A DNA stretch of 64,000 nt, taken from positions 2,176,091 through 2,240,090 of the forward strand of contig CM030945.1 of assembly GCA_018136815.1 (NCBI GenBank), read 5' to 3'. The DNA is from Isochrysis galbana (lineage: Eukaryota; Haptophyta; Isochrysidales; Isochrysidaceae). This document shows, in pieces, positions 19,384 through 32,109 of this stretch. How positions within the stretch are numbered: position 1 is the stretch's first letter; every line of letters begins with the position of its first letter. The notes beneath the pieces are model-generated. The model was not told the DNA's origin, ran no database searches, and worked only from the letters and a program-made list of their open reading frames with translations. Position numbers and translations under genes: made by a program.

Positions 19384-20395
19384 GTTGTATTCCTGCCCAT
19401 CTGAAGGCTGTAGGCATGAATATTCGTGTAAGGTACGCGCTCACAATTACAATTGAACAGTTCCCCGTGTTGCCGCTGACGCACAAGACACACAGATTCG
19501 GATTCCCCATGGTCTCAAGTCCAGGTTTGCAGATTTTGGTCTCGAAATTTGCGATTCGAATTTTGCTGTTTTGCTGTTACTATAATTGTTGGCTCGTTTA
19601 AGGTAATAAACCGGCATGACTTCGACTTCTCGTTCTGCAGTCGCTCTGCGAGACTCTCTCTCTCTCTCTCTCCGTCCGCCTCTCCTCGGCCGACGGCAGG
19701 AAGATTCGTCCAAAACATTCTCCGGTCCCAAGATACAAGATATCTCGTGGGGGGTCTCTCCGCGCTCCGCGAGGGAAAGGACGCGATCTCGCTCCGAGAT
19801 TGGCCTCGCGCCCTCCCACGCTGCCCCGCCGTGCCCTCGGTCCCTCGCCCCCCCCCGCGGCAGGTTCTTTCCCTCGGCGTGCCGTCCGTGTTGTATTCCT
19901 GCCCATCTGAAGGCTGTAGGCATGAATATTCGTGTAAGGTACGCGCTCACAATTACAATTGAACAGTTCCCCGTGTTGCCACTGACGCACAAGACACACA
20001 GATTCGGATTCCCCATGGTCTCAAGTCCAGGTTTGCAGGTTTTGGTCTCGAAATTTGCGATTCGAATTTTGCTGTTTTGCTGTTACTATAATTGTTGGCT
20101 CGTTTAAGGTAATAAACCGGCATGACTTCGACTTCTCGTTCTGCAGTCGCTCTGCGAGACTCTCTCTCTCTCTCTCTCTCCGTCCGCCTCTCCTCGGCCG
20201 ACGGCAAGAAGATTCGTCCAAAACATTCTCCGGTCCCAAGATATCTCGTGGGGGGTCTCTCCGCGCTCCGCGAGGGAAAGGACGCGATCTCGCTCCGAGA
20301 TCGGCCTCGCGCCCTCCCACGCTGCCCCGCCGTGCCCTCGGTCCCTCGCCCCCCCCCGCGGCAGGTTCTTTCCCTCGGCGTGCCGTCCGTCGCCT
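19384..20395 (+). repeat. Two tandem copies of an LTR-like sequence, about 505 bp each
   Basis: 19384-19888 and 19889-20395 are nearly identical head-to-tail copies starting tgttgtattcctgcccatct. Only the second continues smoothly into 20396-20950. Further partial copies lie at 7858-8180 and, inverted, at 41495-41560. Placement directly upstream of the gypsy leader and gag suggests that these are LTR sequences: a partial LTR followed by the 5' LTR. The near-identity points to a recent event. Confidence 0.7.
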
Positions 20396-23300
20396 CCGGC
20401 CGTTATATTAATCCCCCCCCCCGCGCGAGGTTCTCTTCTCCCCCGCGCGCGGTTCGTTTCCTCCGGCCGTCGTTGTTCCCCCCTCGCTTCGATTCCTCTC
20501 GCGGTTCCTTCGATGATTGCCTCCATCTCGTCCGTTCTTCTTCGCGATCCTCGCGGAGGGGGCACCGACGTTTAATGTTAGTTTCGTCGCGGTTTCGATG
20601 AAAGAAAGGAAGAACGAATGGCACGCGCCTCGCGTCTCGCGTCTTGTTTCGTCGCCCCTTGCTCGTTGCTTGTCTAGAAGGTCTCTCCGCACATCGCCTT
20701 CTTCCCCCGGCGCGATTTTGGATCTCTCCTCGACCCTCCGCGTTGGCTTCAGCGGACGAGTTTCACTTTAACGATAGTTCGAACCCTTCGTTTGCGTAGT
20801 TTTGCGCTCTCTTTCCGTATTTCTTCGCGCATGACGAGCGATCGCGACTTCAGCCTTCGCCGCGCGGGGAGGGGTTTGTTTATCGTATGATTCCGGAGTG
20901 TTTACGTTAGTTTTCTGAGCCCAAGGACTTTGGTTTTTGGTTTCTTGTGAGTGATTTTTGTAGCAACTTCGTCGAGTCCCACCGTGTTCCCAAGCGAGTC
21001 CCCCCGAGTTCCCGAGTCTATACCCCGAGTCAACGAGTCAATACAAGTCAAGCACGCGCCTGAGCCACCCCCAGTCGCCTGCCACCACCTCCCACAAGCC
21101 TCCTTCCACACTTCCGCGCCCTCCGTGCGTCGTGCGTCGTGCGTCGATCACCATGCCCGTAGTCACCCCCGAGGAAAGCTCCATGAGCTCCCCGCAAGAA
21201 CCGCATTCCGCGCTAGCTGCCGGCGCGCCCTCGCAGGCCATCACCAAGAGTGAGATGAGCCTTGCTCTGACAAGCACAAAATCTTCGCTCGCGCCTTCGG
21301 CTCCGGTCGTCACGTCGAGTTCTTCCCTTGAGAAATCTTCATTGTCCCCGCGTCATGAGCCCGTCTCTTCTTCTTCTCTTCCCGAACCGTTTGGGTCGAA
21401 GTCTCCTGGGGAAGAGAGCCTCTTGGGACCCCTCCCTTCTTCAAAAGAGAGCCCTTCCGAGCCAGTTCCCCCCTGCTCTCGCCTCTCCGCGCCGACGGTC
21501 GAAGTTCCGCCGCCTCCGCGGGCCTCTACTCACACCCCGTCAACTGGAGCTGGAATGGGTCCTCTAACCTCGTCTGTTGCTCCACCGGCGGCCTTTCCTC
21601 TCCTTTCTTTTGCTGATCCTTTGCCAAGTGTTCATTCCTCTCTCAATCCCTCTGTGGTTGGTGCTGAAGATGATGTGGATTCCGTCCGGTCCCTCCCTCC
21701 TTTCGAGCCCCCACCATATGAAGAGTTTGTTCCACCCCCGTCGTCGACGTACTTGTACCCCAAGCGTAACTTCGTTCCACCTCCGACCGCCACCGTCGGC
21801 GCCGCCCAAATCATGGACCAACAAGTCCAGATCGAGGCTCTCCGCGGCGCTGTCGACCGCCTCGAGTCCTCTACCCTCCAAGCCGCCCAGCGCCACGAAG
21901 AATTTCAGCGAGAGGTGGGGTCTACCTTCAACGCGATACTCAACATTCTACAAGGCCAAGCGGGCACTACGACTTCGTCTCGAGTCGAAACTTCGCCCCC
22001 GCTTGTGGAAGAAGGAGACAACTCCATTGGTGCTCCCCCTGCCTCGGTCAAGTTCCCTTCTCAATCTTTGCCCGCCGCGCCGTTCTCCGTTCCGCCGAAT
22101 CCGATTTCCGATCCCGAACCCAATACGCCTGTTCCTGTCTCACCCGCCAAGCCCGTTTCTGATCCCCAACCTCCACCCACCGTCGCGGGCCTCCGCTCGC
22201 TTCCAAATCCGGCGGCTCGGCGCCATCCCGTCGATCCAAGCCTCGCCGGTGATGTTTCTGAGCGAGAGGTCATCCTAGCCTCGTGGGACCAACTGTTTGA
22301 GGATGCCGCCTACGAGGTAGCCTCTCTCTACAGGAAGTCCGACGATTTCGAGCTCATCCACGCCATTCTCAACGGCGGCCTCTCTCGGGCCGGCAATGTT
22401 TGGCACTACCGCGTGTTTTTCGAGAAGGAGCACGTGACCAAGTGGGCTCGGAGCCGCTTCTTCCTCGACCGCACCCTCCATCACCAAGTCCGAATGGGCA
22501 AAGAGCTTTCCGAGATCAAGTTCCCCAAGGGCCTGGCCTCGGACAACGTCCAGACAGCGGCCACCTCTTGGAACGATTTTCGTCTGTCCTTCATCAAGCC
22601 GCTCGAGCGCGCCCTCTCGCTCGGCTGCGACCACCGCGAAATCTTTACATCCTTACTAGCGGCCGCCAACTTGTGCACCACCGGCAACCAAAGGATTTAC
22701 GCCTTCCTCCTCGATCTCGCCGAAGACCCGGTCCTCTCTCTCAACCCCGCGCTGGCCTGCGACGTGCTTCTCCGCAAGTGCGACGCCACTTTCGCGGCCA
22801 ACGTGCCTGGCTTCGCCAAAGACTCCGCCTCCATGGAGTGGGACCGGCTCGTAGCTCGTGAGGCCGGCTCCGATCTCTTAGAGTTATCCAAGAATTTGGT
22901 GCGCGCGTACGTCCGCAAGATGGGTGACGCGAAGGTGGATGCCACGACAGTCTGGGACCACCCGAACATGTCGCACGATATCAATCAACGATTCGAGTCC
23001 ATCATTCGGAACGACAAGGTCGACGCGGCTCGCGGCGTGGATAACGCGACCAAGTTCGGCGAGTATCTTGCAAAGACTCGCTTCCGCGTCGAGAACCACG
23101 AGCTTCCTCGTTCGGCCCTTTCGTGCGTCAACCTCTGCCAACGCTACTTGAGCCCGTACGAACAGTCCCGTGCTGGCCAACAACAAACGTCGGTCACGGT
23201 CGCCGCCGTGACGCCGCCGGCGACTACTTCCAAATCCACCAAAACCGCCAAGGTTGCTAAGGCTGCCTCCAACCCCGCGGACACTACGGCTTCGATGGTC

Positions 23301-26300
23301 GCCGCCGTCCAAGCGGCGGTGACCGAGGCATTAAAATCGCAAAACAACAACTCGAACCGCAAGGCGACTGGCGCTGACAATCGTCGGGCTCCGCCTCCGC
23401 CTACGAATTACTCCGCATCGTCTCCGTTACCGGACGCACTTCTTGACCGTCCTCTCGGCAAAAGCACGTCTTCTCGTCGCCAATGTGATCCCCCTCCGAA
23501 CGGCCTTGGGCTTCCGGCCGATTCGGGCCTCTCGGAATGGGATCCAGGTAGCTGGTCTCGAGCTCGAGCCCGCTTCTGGCAAATTTCTCGTTACGCTGGT
23601 CACCCGGCCCTTCGCGCTGCGCTCACGCGCTGCCGTCCCTCCGATGCCACCATGACGGCGCCGCGTCTCGACGACCTAGACCGCGACGTCAAGGAGTGGA
23701 CCGACGCCAACGGCTGTGCGTACTGCGCCTTTCGTCCCCGGGCCCCATCTGGTACGCCCGAGGCAGACCTGTGGAAGTATGGCACGGGCGACGGAGCTCA
23801 TAACCCCGTCGTTTGCCAACCGTACATTCGTTTTCTCTGTGAAGGCGGCAGTGGCGAGTGTGGTAACGACCCAGAAGTCCACCGCCGCCTCCGCACGATG
23901 GTCGTTCTCCGTCCGGCCCATTAGGTCGCCGGCGGGGCCCACGTCCGCGCTGTTACCCCGCTACCAGTCCAGGGTAGTGGGCCTGAACGCCACCCACCAA
24001 AAGATCGTATTACGCTACGGCCGAGTACTTCTACGGCCTCCAACCGGTACCCCAAGATTCCCCAAGTTCCAGACAAGCCCTACCACCTCCATCCCCCTCT
24101 TTCTCCTGCCCCCTCGCCGATTGCCCCTATTTCTCCCAATGCCGATGATTCCATCCTGATTCTCGATATCACGCACGAGTCCTCAAAACCAAGTCAACCG
24201 TCACCGCCTCTCTATCAGCTCAAGCCGCTCAACCGCTACCCCCCGCCACTCCCCAAGCATCCCCAGTCCAAGACCTCACGGTCTGCGAAAATCCAGCCGC
24301 CGCAGGCCCAATCCAACCTTCAATCCTTCAAATCAAATTTCGCATGCCCGAGCCACAAAACGTCTCCCGAGTACGAGTCCGAGTCCAAGTCACGTTCAGA
24401 ATTACCCTCTTCGTCTTACGCCACCGCGAGCCCATCTACGAGTCTGAGCCCAGTCCAGTCATCACCGGTATCACCAGTCTCCATCGCTACGACGATGGAG
24501 GCGCAGTTCTCCGGTACTTCCCCACTTTCTTTCGAGTCCGAGTCCAAGCCTGTTTTGAGCAAACCCCGTTCTGAGCCATCCGAGTCCGAGTCCGAGTCCG
24601 AGTTTACAACGTCACCGAGTCCTACCACGCGGTCGGCCGCAGGATTAACGGAGCTCCAGCCACCCACTGAGCCTCCGACGACCACTCCTTCCGCGGGAGT
24701 GTTCACCTTCGGTCCTCCGCGCCCCGAGTCTGAGTCATTTGGAATCTCCGGTCACGTCCAGAATCCCAACCACAACCGAGCCCCGTTTCACGAGCCACCG
24801 CGTATCGAGTCCAAACACAAGCTGACGCCGAAGCCCTCGACGACAGCCACTGTGTCCTTGTCCGAGCCACCGTTCCGAGTCTCGCCGCAGCCGGCCTGCC
24901 ACTCCAGCAAGCTGCACGCCGCCGAGCCGATCCCTTCCGTTTCCGTTCCGAGTCCGAGTCCAATCGCACAAGACAGTGCATCCCGAGCCCGCGTAATCAA
25001 GCCCGTCACCGAGTCCGAGATTTCGGCCGCACCGAGCCAACCGGTGCTGGCCACCGTGCCCCTATTGTCATCACAAGCTTCAGCTTCGTCCTCACCGACG
25101 GTTGCGACGCCAGGGGGCTTCACCTTTGGGCTGGCACCGTCCGTTCCCATTTCGAAAGTGAGCCCTGTTTTCAGTGTCCAGCACGACAGAAACGACGAGT
25201 CCGAGTCCGAGTACAATTTAACGTCACCGCGGAGTCCGCGGTCGACCACCGGCGTTCCCACGCCACCCCATCAACCGAGAGCCATGGAGGAGCTGGCACA
25301 GCCGTCTCCTAGCCCTTCTCAAGTTGCCGAGTCTTCCGAATTCGAGTCTGAATCCACCGTAATTTCAGCGGTCCATCCACCCGCTAGCCCGAGCCAAGTC
25401 CTCCGAAGAATGCTTCGCATTGGAGAACCTCTTCGGTCACCACCCACGCCAGCCGCTGCCGCAGAGCCACCACCCTGGCCTCAGCCTTCCCCGCGGCCGG
25501 CTTCTACGACAGCCACGTCCCTTCTTTCGTCGGCGCCGACCCCGCCGGCGACAGATTGCAACGAAGTCGATGCCGGGCCCGATTCCTCTTCTGATGTGAC
25601 CATGGAGAGTGACCACAACTCCCTTGCACGTCGAGGAACGGCCGCCTCCCAAACCGAGCTTCTACGCCCATTGAGCCAACCCAACCGAGTCTCTAAGCCA
25701 TGCCCTTCACGCCTCTCACCGGTGGTGTCGCGGCCGCGGCGTCCGTCGCCGCAATCCGACACCCCACCTCTCCGAGTTTGTTCGTCGATCCCGTCCTCCG
25801 AGCCCGTCTCCACGTCGTCGATATCCGAGTCTTCTTTCATTCGTCCTACGTCGCCGCGGCCACCGGTTGCAGCCCCCAAGCACTGCCTGCCTCTCGATAC
25901 CACTACCACCGCCATCATGCGCGTGGCAGCGATCAATGCGTCCGCGATCCAGTCCTTCGATTCCTCTCAAAACAACTCCGATGTCGGCACCCGTGATGAT
26001 ACCCCGTCACCCGCTCTCCACGCTCTCGCCTCTCTTCGTGCACGAGCGAGCGGCTCTGCGGTGGTATTACCTCGGCACCTCACGGAGGCAGCCCAAGAGC
26101 TTCGCCGGCCTCGCAATGGCACCCTAGCCTCGCCTGCCGCCGCGCTACCCAAGCACTTCGATGAGCTTTGCGCTGAGCTCACGAAGATGAATCAACGAGT
26201 CCAAGACGGGCTGACGTCTGGCTGTCACGCACCACGCGTTCTCGTCGTTGGCGAGACGAGCGGCGTCGTCTCCTCCATGTTCCTACTCGCCGGTGCTGAT

Positions 26301-29300
26301 GTAGCTACGTGCGATTTGTATCCTTCCGAGATCGATTACGTGCCCCACTTCCAAGGCGACGCGCTTCATGTCCAAAACCTAGGTTGGGACCTAGTCATCG
26401 CCCACCCGCCCTGCACGTACCTCTCCGCCGTCAGCAGTCAATGGCTCTCCCAAGAACCCGGACGTCGTGCCGCTCTTGAGTCGGCCGCCCGCGTCTTCAA
26501 GTCAATGGCCTCCGCCACTGCTCCGTTTGTAGCGGTTGAGAACCCTCGGATGCATGCGGAAGCTCGCCGTTTAGTCGGGGGGTTGACCCCGACCCAATTC
26601 GTCCAACCCTGGGAGCACGGCACTGGACACCAGAAAGCCACCGGGTTGTACCTCACCAAAGGGCTGCCGCCCCTCCAGCCAACTTGCGTCGTGGATGGCC
26701 GTGAGTCGGCCATGGCTAACCTCTCTCCTTCACCGCACCGTGGCGCTCTTCGCAGCCGCACCTACGTCGGTGTAGCTGGAGCGATGGCGATCCATTGGAT
26801 GCCTGTTCTTCTTCGACATTTGAGTCAACAGCGAGACCAGACGTCGACGAAGAAATTGTCCGCGTTAGAGCTACTCGCTTGCGCGCGGTGCAGCCTATTG
26901 GACCGGCCTTCACTTAGCTCGACCGAGGCTACCGCCTACGAGCCGTGGTCGGCTCTTCATCGTTATGAGAGGGGGAGGGAAACTAGTGAAGTTTCTTCCG
27001 ACCCCGTTGTTTCCCGTCCAGCTACTCCCGAGTCAGACAACCACGAAGACCAAAAAGAAACCCACGATAACCACGACAACGACACGCCACTCCACGCCTC
27101 CGAGTCTACTCTCCACGACCCATTCTCTCCATGGACCGCCCCGCCTCCGGCACGCGCGAGCTCGCCGCGTCCGACGACGCCGACGACTCTCCGGAAGCGG
27201 CGCCAACAATGGCAATCATTCGGAGTGAACGGGGACCAGAAATGGTCCAACGTCACGCTCGAAACCGCTGACGAAATAAGAGCGCAAGCTCTAGCCGGAC
27301 GAAGCGCCGACGAGGAATCCGACCTCGCCGCTGCCGTCCGAGCGCCGATCGAGTTCGTGGAAGCCAAAGGCATCCGCGCCGAAGAGCTAGCCTCATTAGT
27401 TCGAAGACCCAAGACAGAAGCCCAAGCCCGTCTCGAGAAAGATTGGGAAAAGATGTCCGACCACCCGAGGCACCCCACCGACAAGAGAGGCCTGGGCTAC
27501 ACTAGTCCCAAGCTATCACCCTGTACCGCTACCAACGAGGACGACGCCTCTAGGCCCTCTGCCACGATAGCGGCAGTCGGAGTACCCGAAGAGACGACGA
27601 CTACTTTGACGACGAATTCACCCGAGCAACCACGCTGTCGACCAACCCCGTCCCCGTCCGACACCATCGCACACGTGACCACGCACCGACCGGAGAGCGT
27701 CGTGGATACCCTACCATCTGCCTACCCAAGGCATTGCCTATATGTTCGAGACCTGATGGTCTGCCGCTCCGGCGAGGCTACCGGCAAAGAAGGAGTTATC
27801 TTAGCCGACTCCGCTCTCACGGTCAACAGCACCCTCGCTGACACCGGAGCTGGCCCGTCGGTCGTGACCACTTCCCTCTTGTCCAGCCTACCCAACGACG
27901 CATGCGTCGAGCGGCTGCCGCAAGCCGTAGTGACACCGCTCCATGGCCCAGACGGCCTACCTCTTATCGCGCGAGGCAAGGCTCGAATCGTTTTCTCCGT
28001 CGGTGGATTTCTCTTTCGTCATACGTTCATGGTGATTGAAGGCAACCCGATGCTGCTGCTCGGGAACGACTTCTTAGCTACGCACGCCGCTTCGATTCAG
28101 CTCGCCTCCGACAGCGCGGAAGGCTCTATCTCACTCGGTGCTCCATCCACGGTGGCTTCTCTTGAGGTTGACGGCAGTCCAAGCCCCGACGCTCCGCCGA
28201 TCTTTCGCGTCTCGACGTCACCGATAGCGGTGGTCCCTGTCAGCATGACTTGTGCACAGGTCTGTCCGACCTCCGCGAACCCAATCACGACTGACTTCTT
28301 CCGAGGGCCGCAAGCCGCCGAAAACGACAACCAGCTAGTCTCCGAGCCGCTCTTCAACACGGCCGATGAGTTTGCCGCCAAAGCGCCGGCGTCTTGTGGC
28401 TCCGAGTACCTCCTATATACCCATGAACCTATCACGATCCCGGCCTATCATCGGGCGACGTTTCACGTCCGAATTCCGCTAGCTCTTCGAGAACACGAAG
28501 ACTGCGCCATGCTCGTGGACCGACTCCCTACACGCGAGACTATTGACAGCTCTCCGCTCGTCATCCCTCAAGTAGAGAGGCCGAAATCCGACCACACCAT
28601 CGCGGTTACGGTGGCCAATACTGACCCCAAACCACTACACCTTCCGTCGTTCCATCCTGTAGCTTCGCTACAGGTTCGATTCAAGATTCACGCTGGAACT
28701 TATCACCGCGTCGGTGACAATAACTCGCCGGATGTGATTGAGTCGCTCAACGAGGACCAACGCAAGCTCCTCGAGGCAGCCAAGATCGACCCCGAGGGCC
28801 GTCTCTCGATGCCCCAACGTGAACAAGTTCGTCGTCTACTGGCCCGACGTATCGCTGCTTTCGCAATTGACCCGACTAACCCGAATCACACTCACGTGAT
28901 GGAGGTAGAGCTACCGCTCAACCCCGGAGCCGAAGCTCACCGTCACGCACCGTCTAGAGTTGGACGAGAGGGTGAGAAGATCATAGAGGACGAAGTTTGC
29001 AAGATGGAGTCCGCGGGCATCATTAGGAAATCAAATTCGTCGTGGGCCTCTCGAGTCGTGTTAGTCACTAAGAAGGATGGCTCCGTACGTTTCTGCGTAG
29101 ACTATCGCGACGTCAACTCCAAGCTTCGTCTAGAAGACAGCCCTCTTCCCCTCACGGTAGAAGCCATCGACCGATTGTCGTCCGGTCAAGGCAACCTCGA
29201 TTCTCTATTCCTTTGCACCCTGGACCTGGCATCTGGTTTCTGGGGTATACCGATCAAAGAATCCGATAAACATATCACCGCGTTCACTACTCATCGCGGC

Positions 29301-30563
29301 AAGTACGAGTTCAATTACTTGCCTTTCGGTGTTCAATCCGGTCCCTCGTATATGTGCCGCCTCATGGACGCCGTTCTCGGTGGGCTGGCATGGGAGATTT
29401 GTATGCCATACTTGGATGATGTCGGCGCCTAGTCGACAGGTGTAGGTGACTCGCTGCAGGCCAGGGAAGAGTCGTCATTCCAACAAATGTTACACCGTCT
29501 TGATCTTGTCTTGGAACGTCTCATCTGGGCGGGCCTCACTTGCAAGATGTCGAAATGCGTTTTCTTTGCCACCTCGGCTGAATATCTCGGCCACGTTGTT
29601 TCGCGTGAAGGTCTTCGGATGGATCCCAAGAAAGTGGAAGCTGTCTCGAAAATCGACCCAACCCAAATCAACTCGATCGAAGCCGTCCGTTCGTTCCTTG
29701 GATTGTGCTCCTACTACCGCCGTTTCATCCGTCGTTTTGCGATCCGTGCGGCGCCGTTAACCGCTCTCACGCGGAAAGGGTGCGACGTCCCGGTCGAGTC
29801 GCAAACAGAAGCCTGTCGACAGGCTATCGAAGATCTCAAGCAAGCTATCTGTGAAGAACCCGTACTTGCACCTCCTCGAGACGACCGTCCTTTCCTCGTT
29901 AAAACCGACGGTGCTAGCAAGCTCGGCATCGCCGGCGTCCTCGCCCAAAAAGACGACGAAGGGAGAGAGCGCGTCGTTGCATACTACGGTCGTAGCTTGA
30001 GTCCGGCTGAGCGCCATTGGACAGTCACTGAAATCGAACTTCTAGCAGCGCTAGAATCGATCCGAAATTGGAGGCCTTATCTTTGGGGTCGCCACTTCAC
30101 CCTCGTCGTAGACCATTCAGCTTTGCGCTGGCTTCACACGATGAAAGATCAAGTCACCGGTGGTCCAGCCTCGCGCCTCATGCGATGGGTCCTAAAGCTA
30201 GCCGAATATAGATTCGACGTCGTGCACAAACCTGGAGTCACTCACTGGGACGCCGACGGCTTATCCCGCTTAGTTGCTCTCGAGCCTGATCACGATCCTC
30301 TCCATCTCGAGGAGAGTGACGCCCATTCTTTCGATTCTTCTGAAATTCACGACATAGTCGCCGCCGCGGTTACTTCATCCACCCTCACCGCTCGCCGCCA
30401 ACAAGCAAGCGATAGGCTCGCTCGTCAAGCATCGGAATCTTCGGAGTCGATTACCTCCTCGTATCTCGATGTGGGCGTGCCTCATGCCGACGAATTACGT
30501 CAAGCGCTGTCTGTTGTCTTCTCTCGTCTATCGGTCATATCTCCCCGCCACCTCCTGGAATGA
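19889..30563 (+). mobile_element. Ty3/gypsy-like LTR retrotransposon, broken, with methyltransferase-like domain
   Basis: A fossil element. Parts in order: putative 5' LTR and leader (19889-21152); a long gag-like frame (21153-23924) with a Pro/Ser-rich N-terminus, a helical capsid-like core and a Cys-rich end; a Ser/Glu/Pro-rich spacer; a methyltransferase-like domain (26235-26820); a retropepsin-like part (ADTGAGPS near 27838 and LLGNDFL near 28050); reverse transcriptase (about 28900-29650, YLDD); and RNase H (about 29880-30200). It is broken by a small number of changes and truncated before integrase. No matching 3' LTR follows; rearranged gag pieces do. Long open stretches and near-identical tandem LTRs suggest recent insertion. 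Confidence 0.85.
26235..26820 (+). other. Phage-type cytosine-methyltransferase-like domain inside the gypsy pol region
   Basis: Within the retroelement's second long frame the translation reads like the phage and bacterial family annotated as DNA cytosine methyltransferase: an opening VLVVGETSGVVSS, CDLYPSEIDYV, WDLVIAHPPCTYLS (the PPC motif), VAVENPRM, a QPWEHGTGHQKATGLYL block and, at the end, SRTYVGVAGAMAIHW. The order and spacing fit that family along its whole length. Methyltransferases captured by LTR elements are known from some algae and dinoflagellates. Activity cannot be judged from this fossil. Confidence 0.7.
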
Positions 30564-31010
30564 TTTTCGTCTGTCCTTCATCAAGCCACTCGAGCGTGCC
30601 CTCTCGCTCGGCTGCGACCACCGTGAAATCTTTACATCCTTGCTAGCGGCCGCCAACTTGTGCACCACCGGCAACCAAAGGATTTACGCCTTCCTCCTCG
30701 ATCTCGCCGAAGATCCGGTTCTCTCTCTCAACCCCGCGCTGGCCTGCGACGTGCTTCTCCGCAAGTGCGACGCCACCTTCGCGGCCAACGTGCCCGGCTT
30801 CGCCAAAGACTCCGCCTCCATGGAGTGGGACCGCCTCGTAGCCCGTGAAGCCGGCTCCGATCTCTTAGAGTTATCCAAGAATTTGGTGCGCGCGTACGTC
30901 CGCAAGATGGGCGACGCGAAGGTGGATGCCACGACGGTCTGGGACCGTCCAGCACGACAGAAACGACGAGTCCGAGTCCGAGTACAAGTTAACGTCACCG
31001 CTAAGACTGT
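30545..31010 (+). repeat. Rearranged gypsy pieces: duplicate of gag segment plus spacer segment
   Basis: 30545-30955 is a near-identical duplicate of 22561-22960 (gag core). It is followed directly by about 50 bases matching 25178-25230 (ccagcacgacagaaacgacg). These pieces abut the pol region, so the 3' end of the element was replaced by internal fragments of the same family. Confidence 0.9.
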
Positions 31011-31029
31011 GAATAGGTTTCATTTGGAG

Positions 31030-31160
31030 CTATCTAGATATTAGGTTCGGGCGTTTTTTGCTATCTAGATAGATACAGATAGTGCCCTTTGGCTATCTAG
31101 ATAGATACAGATAGTGCTTCTGCCAAACCTATTATCAGTATTATTAGTATTATCTAGATA
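31030..31160 (+). repeat. Short palindromic repeats around ctatctagatag
   Basis: Four occurrences of tatctagata, two of them in exact 32-base-spaced units (gctatctagatagatacaga at 31060 and 31092). AT-rich and non-coding. It lies at the junction between gypsy debris and the SINE. Confidence 0.85.
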
Positions 31161-31169
31161 GTTGGAATA

Positions 31170-31353
31170 TTAAAAAAAGGTCTGGGCGCCTTGGGATCCG
31201 CCAGCGGCTCCCGAAGCTTTCGAACCCATGACCCCGAGGCCGCCGCGCACTGCGCACTAGCACTAGGCCATGAGCCCAGGGCTACCAGTCTCGCAACTCC
31301 TTCCCGCCGAGGGGAGTGTGGCGCGCTCCATGACCCTATCGTTATAACGATAG
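31170..31353 (-). mobile_element. tRNA-derived SINE with LINE-type 5' double hairpin
   Basis: On the minus strand it starts with the palindrome ctatcgttataacgatag (31336-31353), identical to that of the LINE at 16817-16834. Next come the ATG, a GGAGCGCG.. hairpin arm, and a tRNA-like body with A-box match tggcctagtgctagtgc and B-box match gggttcgaaagc about 40 bases apart, ending agacc plus seven T, a Pol III terminator-like tail. At about 185 bases it is the shortest complete copy. It interrupts a copia-like gag. No target duplication is visible, because the left flank is rearranged. Confidence 0.75.
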
Positions 31354-31355
31354 TT

Positions 31356-31725
31356 CTGTCCGCCACGTGCAACTCGTCAATGTGTTTGAACGCGCGGTGG
31401 CCGTCGTACTTCTCTTCCTCCTCATCCGTGTAGAGCACATCCAAGGTGGCCACAAGCTTGTCATCCTTGATGCACATGATGACGAGGAGGTCATATGCCT
31501 TGTTGAGTTCCACCTGGGTGGCTTCCTTGTCCTTGTTGGCGTCATCGACGCTTTCCGTCTTGTTCTTGAGCATCGCACGTCGGCAACCGTTCTTGCCGGC
31601 CATCGCGAGCAACTTGGGCCTGAATGCTCTCCATTCAGCACCATCCTTGTTGTAGAAGAAGATCTTGTCATTGTTCTTGTCCATGTCTCTTTGTCTTTCT
31701 CTCTCGGCGGGGGTACCAGATGAGT
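31356..31725 (-). mobile_element. Ty1/copia-like 5' fragment: gag start and primer-binding site
   Basis: A fossil fragment. The translation (start near 31684) has the copia-gag signature W-F ... LLAMAGKNGCRRAML and VLYTDEEEEKYDGHRAFKHIDELH, and stops where the SINE is inserted. Upstream on the minus strand is tggtacccccgccgaga (about 31704-31720), beginning TGG as expected for a tRNA primer-binding site. The same sequence occurs at about 37482-37499. The rest of the element is missing. Confidence 0.7.
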
Positions 31726-32109
31726 GGCGAAAGCTCTCTTGTTACTTGTCTCTTAGGGGTCTCTACCCTTGCACGGTCCGTTGTCCGTTCAAACGACTCA
31801 ACCGCCGTAACCGACTCAACCGCCGATCACGTAACCGACACAAAAACAAAACCCCAACAAGAACAAATGCTTTGCACACCACCTCCACCTAGCCATAGCT
31901 AGGCCTTGGGTTCACGACACACACGAAGCCTTGCATGAAGCCTTGCGCTTCTCACCCTCCATTCCTTTGTCTTTGGTCTCGGGGGGTGGGCCCGCGTGCT
32001 CAACGACGGGCCAGGCGCAAGGGCCAAGGGGGCACGACATCGTTTGGTCGTCGTCCTCAGGCCCCTAGCCGACAGCAGAGATGGCCGTGTGGCTGCATAG
32101 AGTTTTGTT

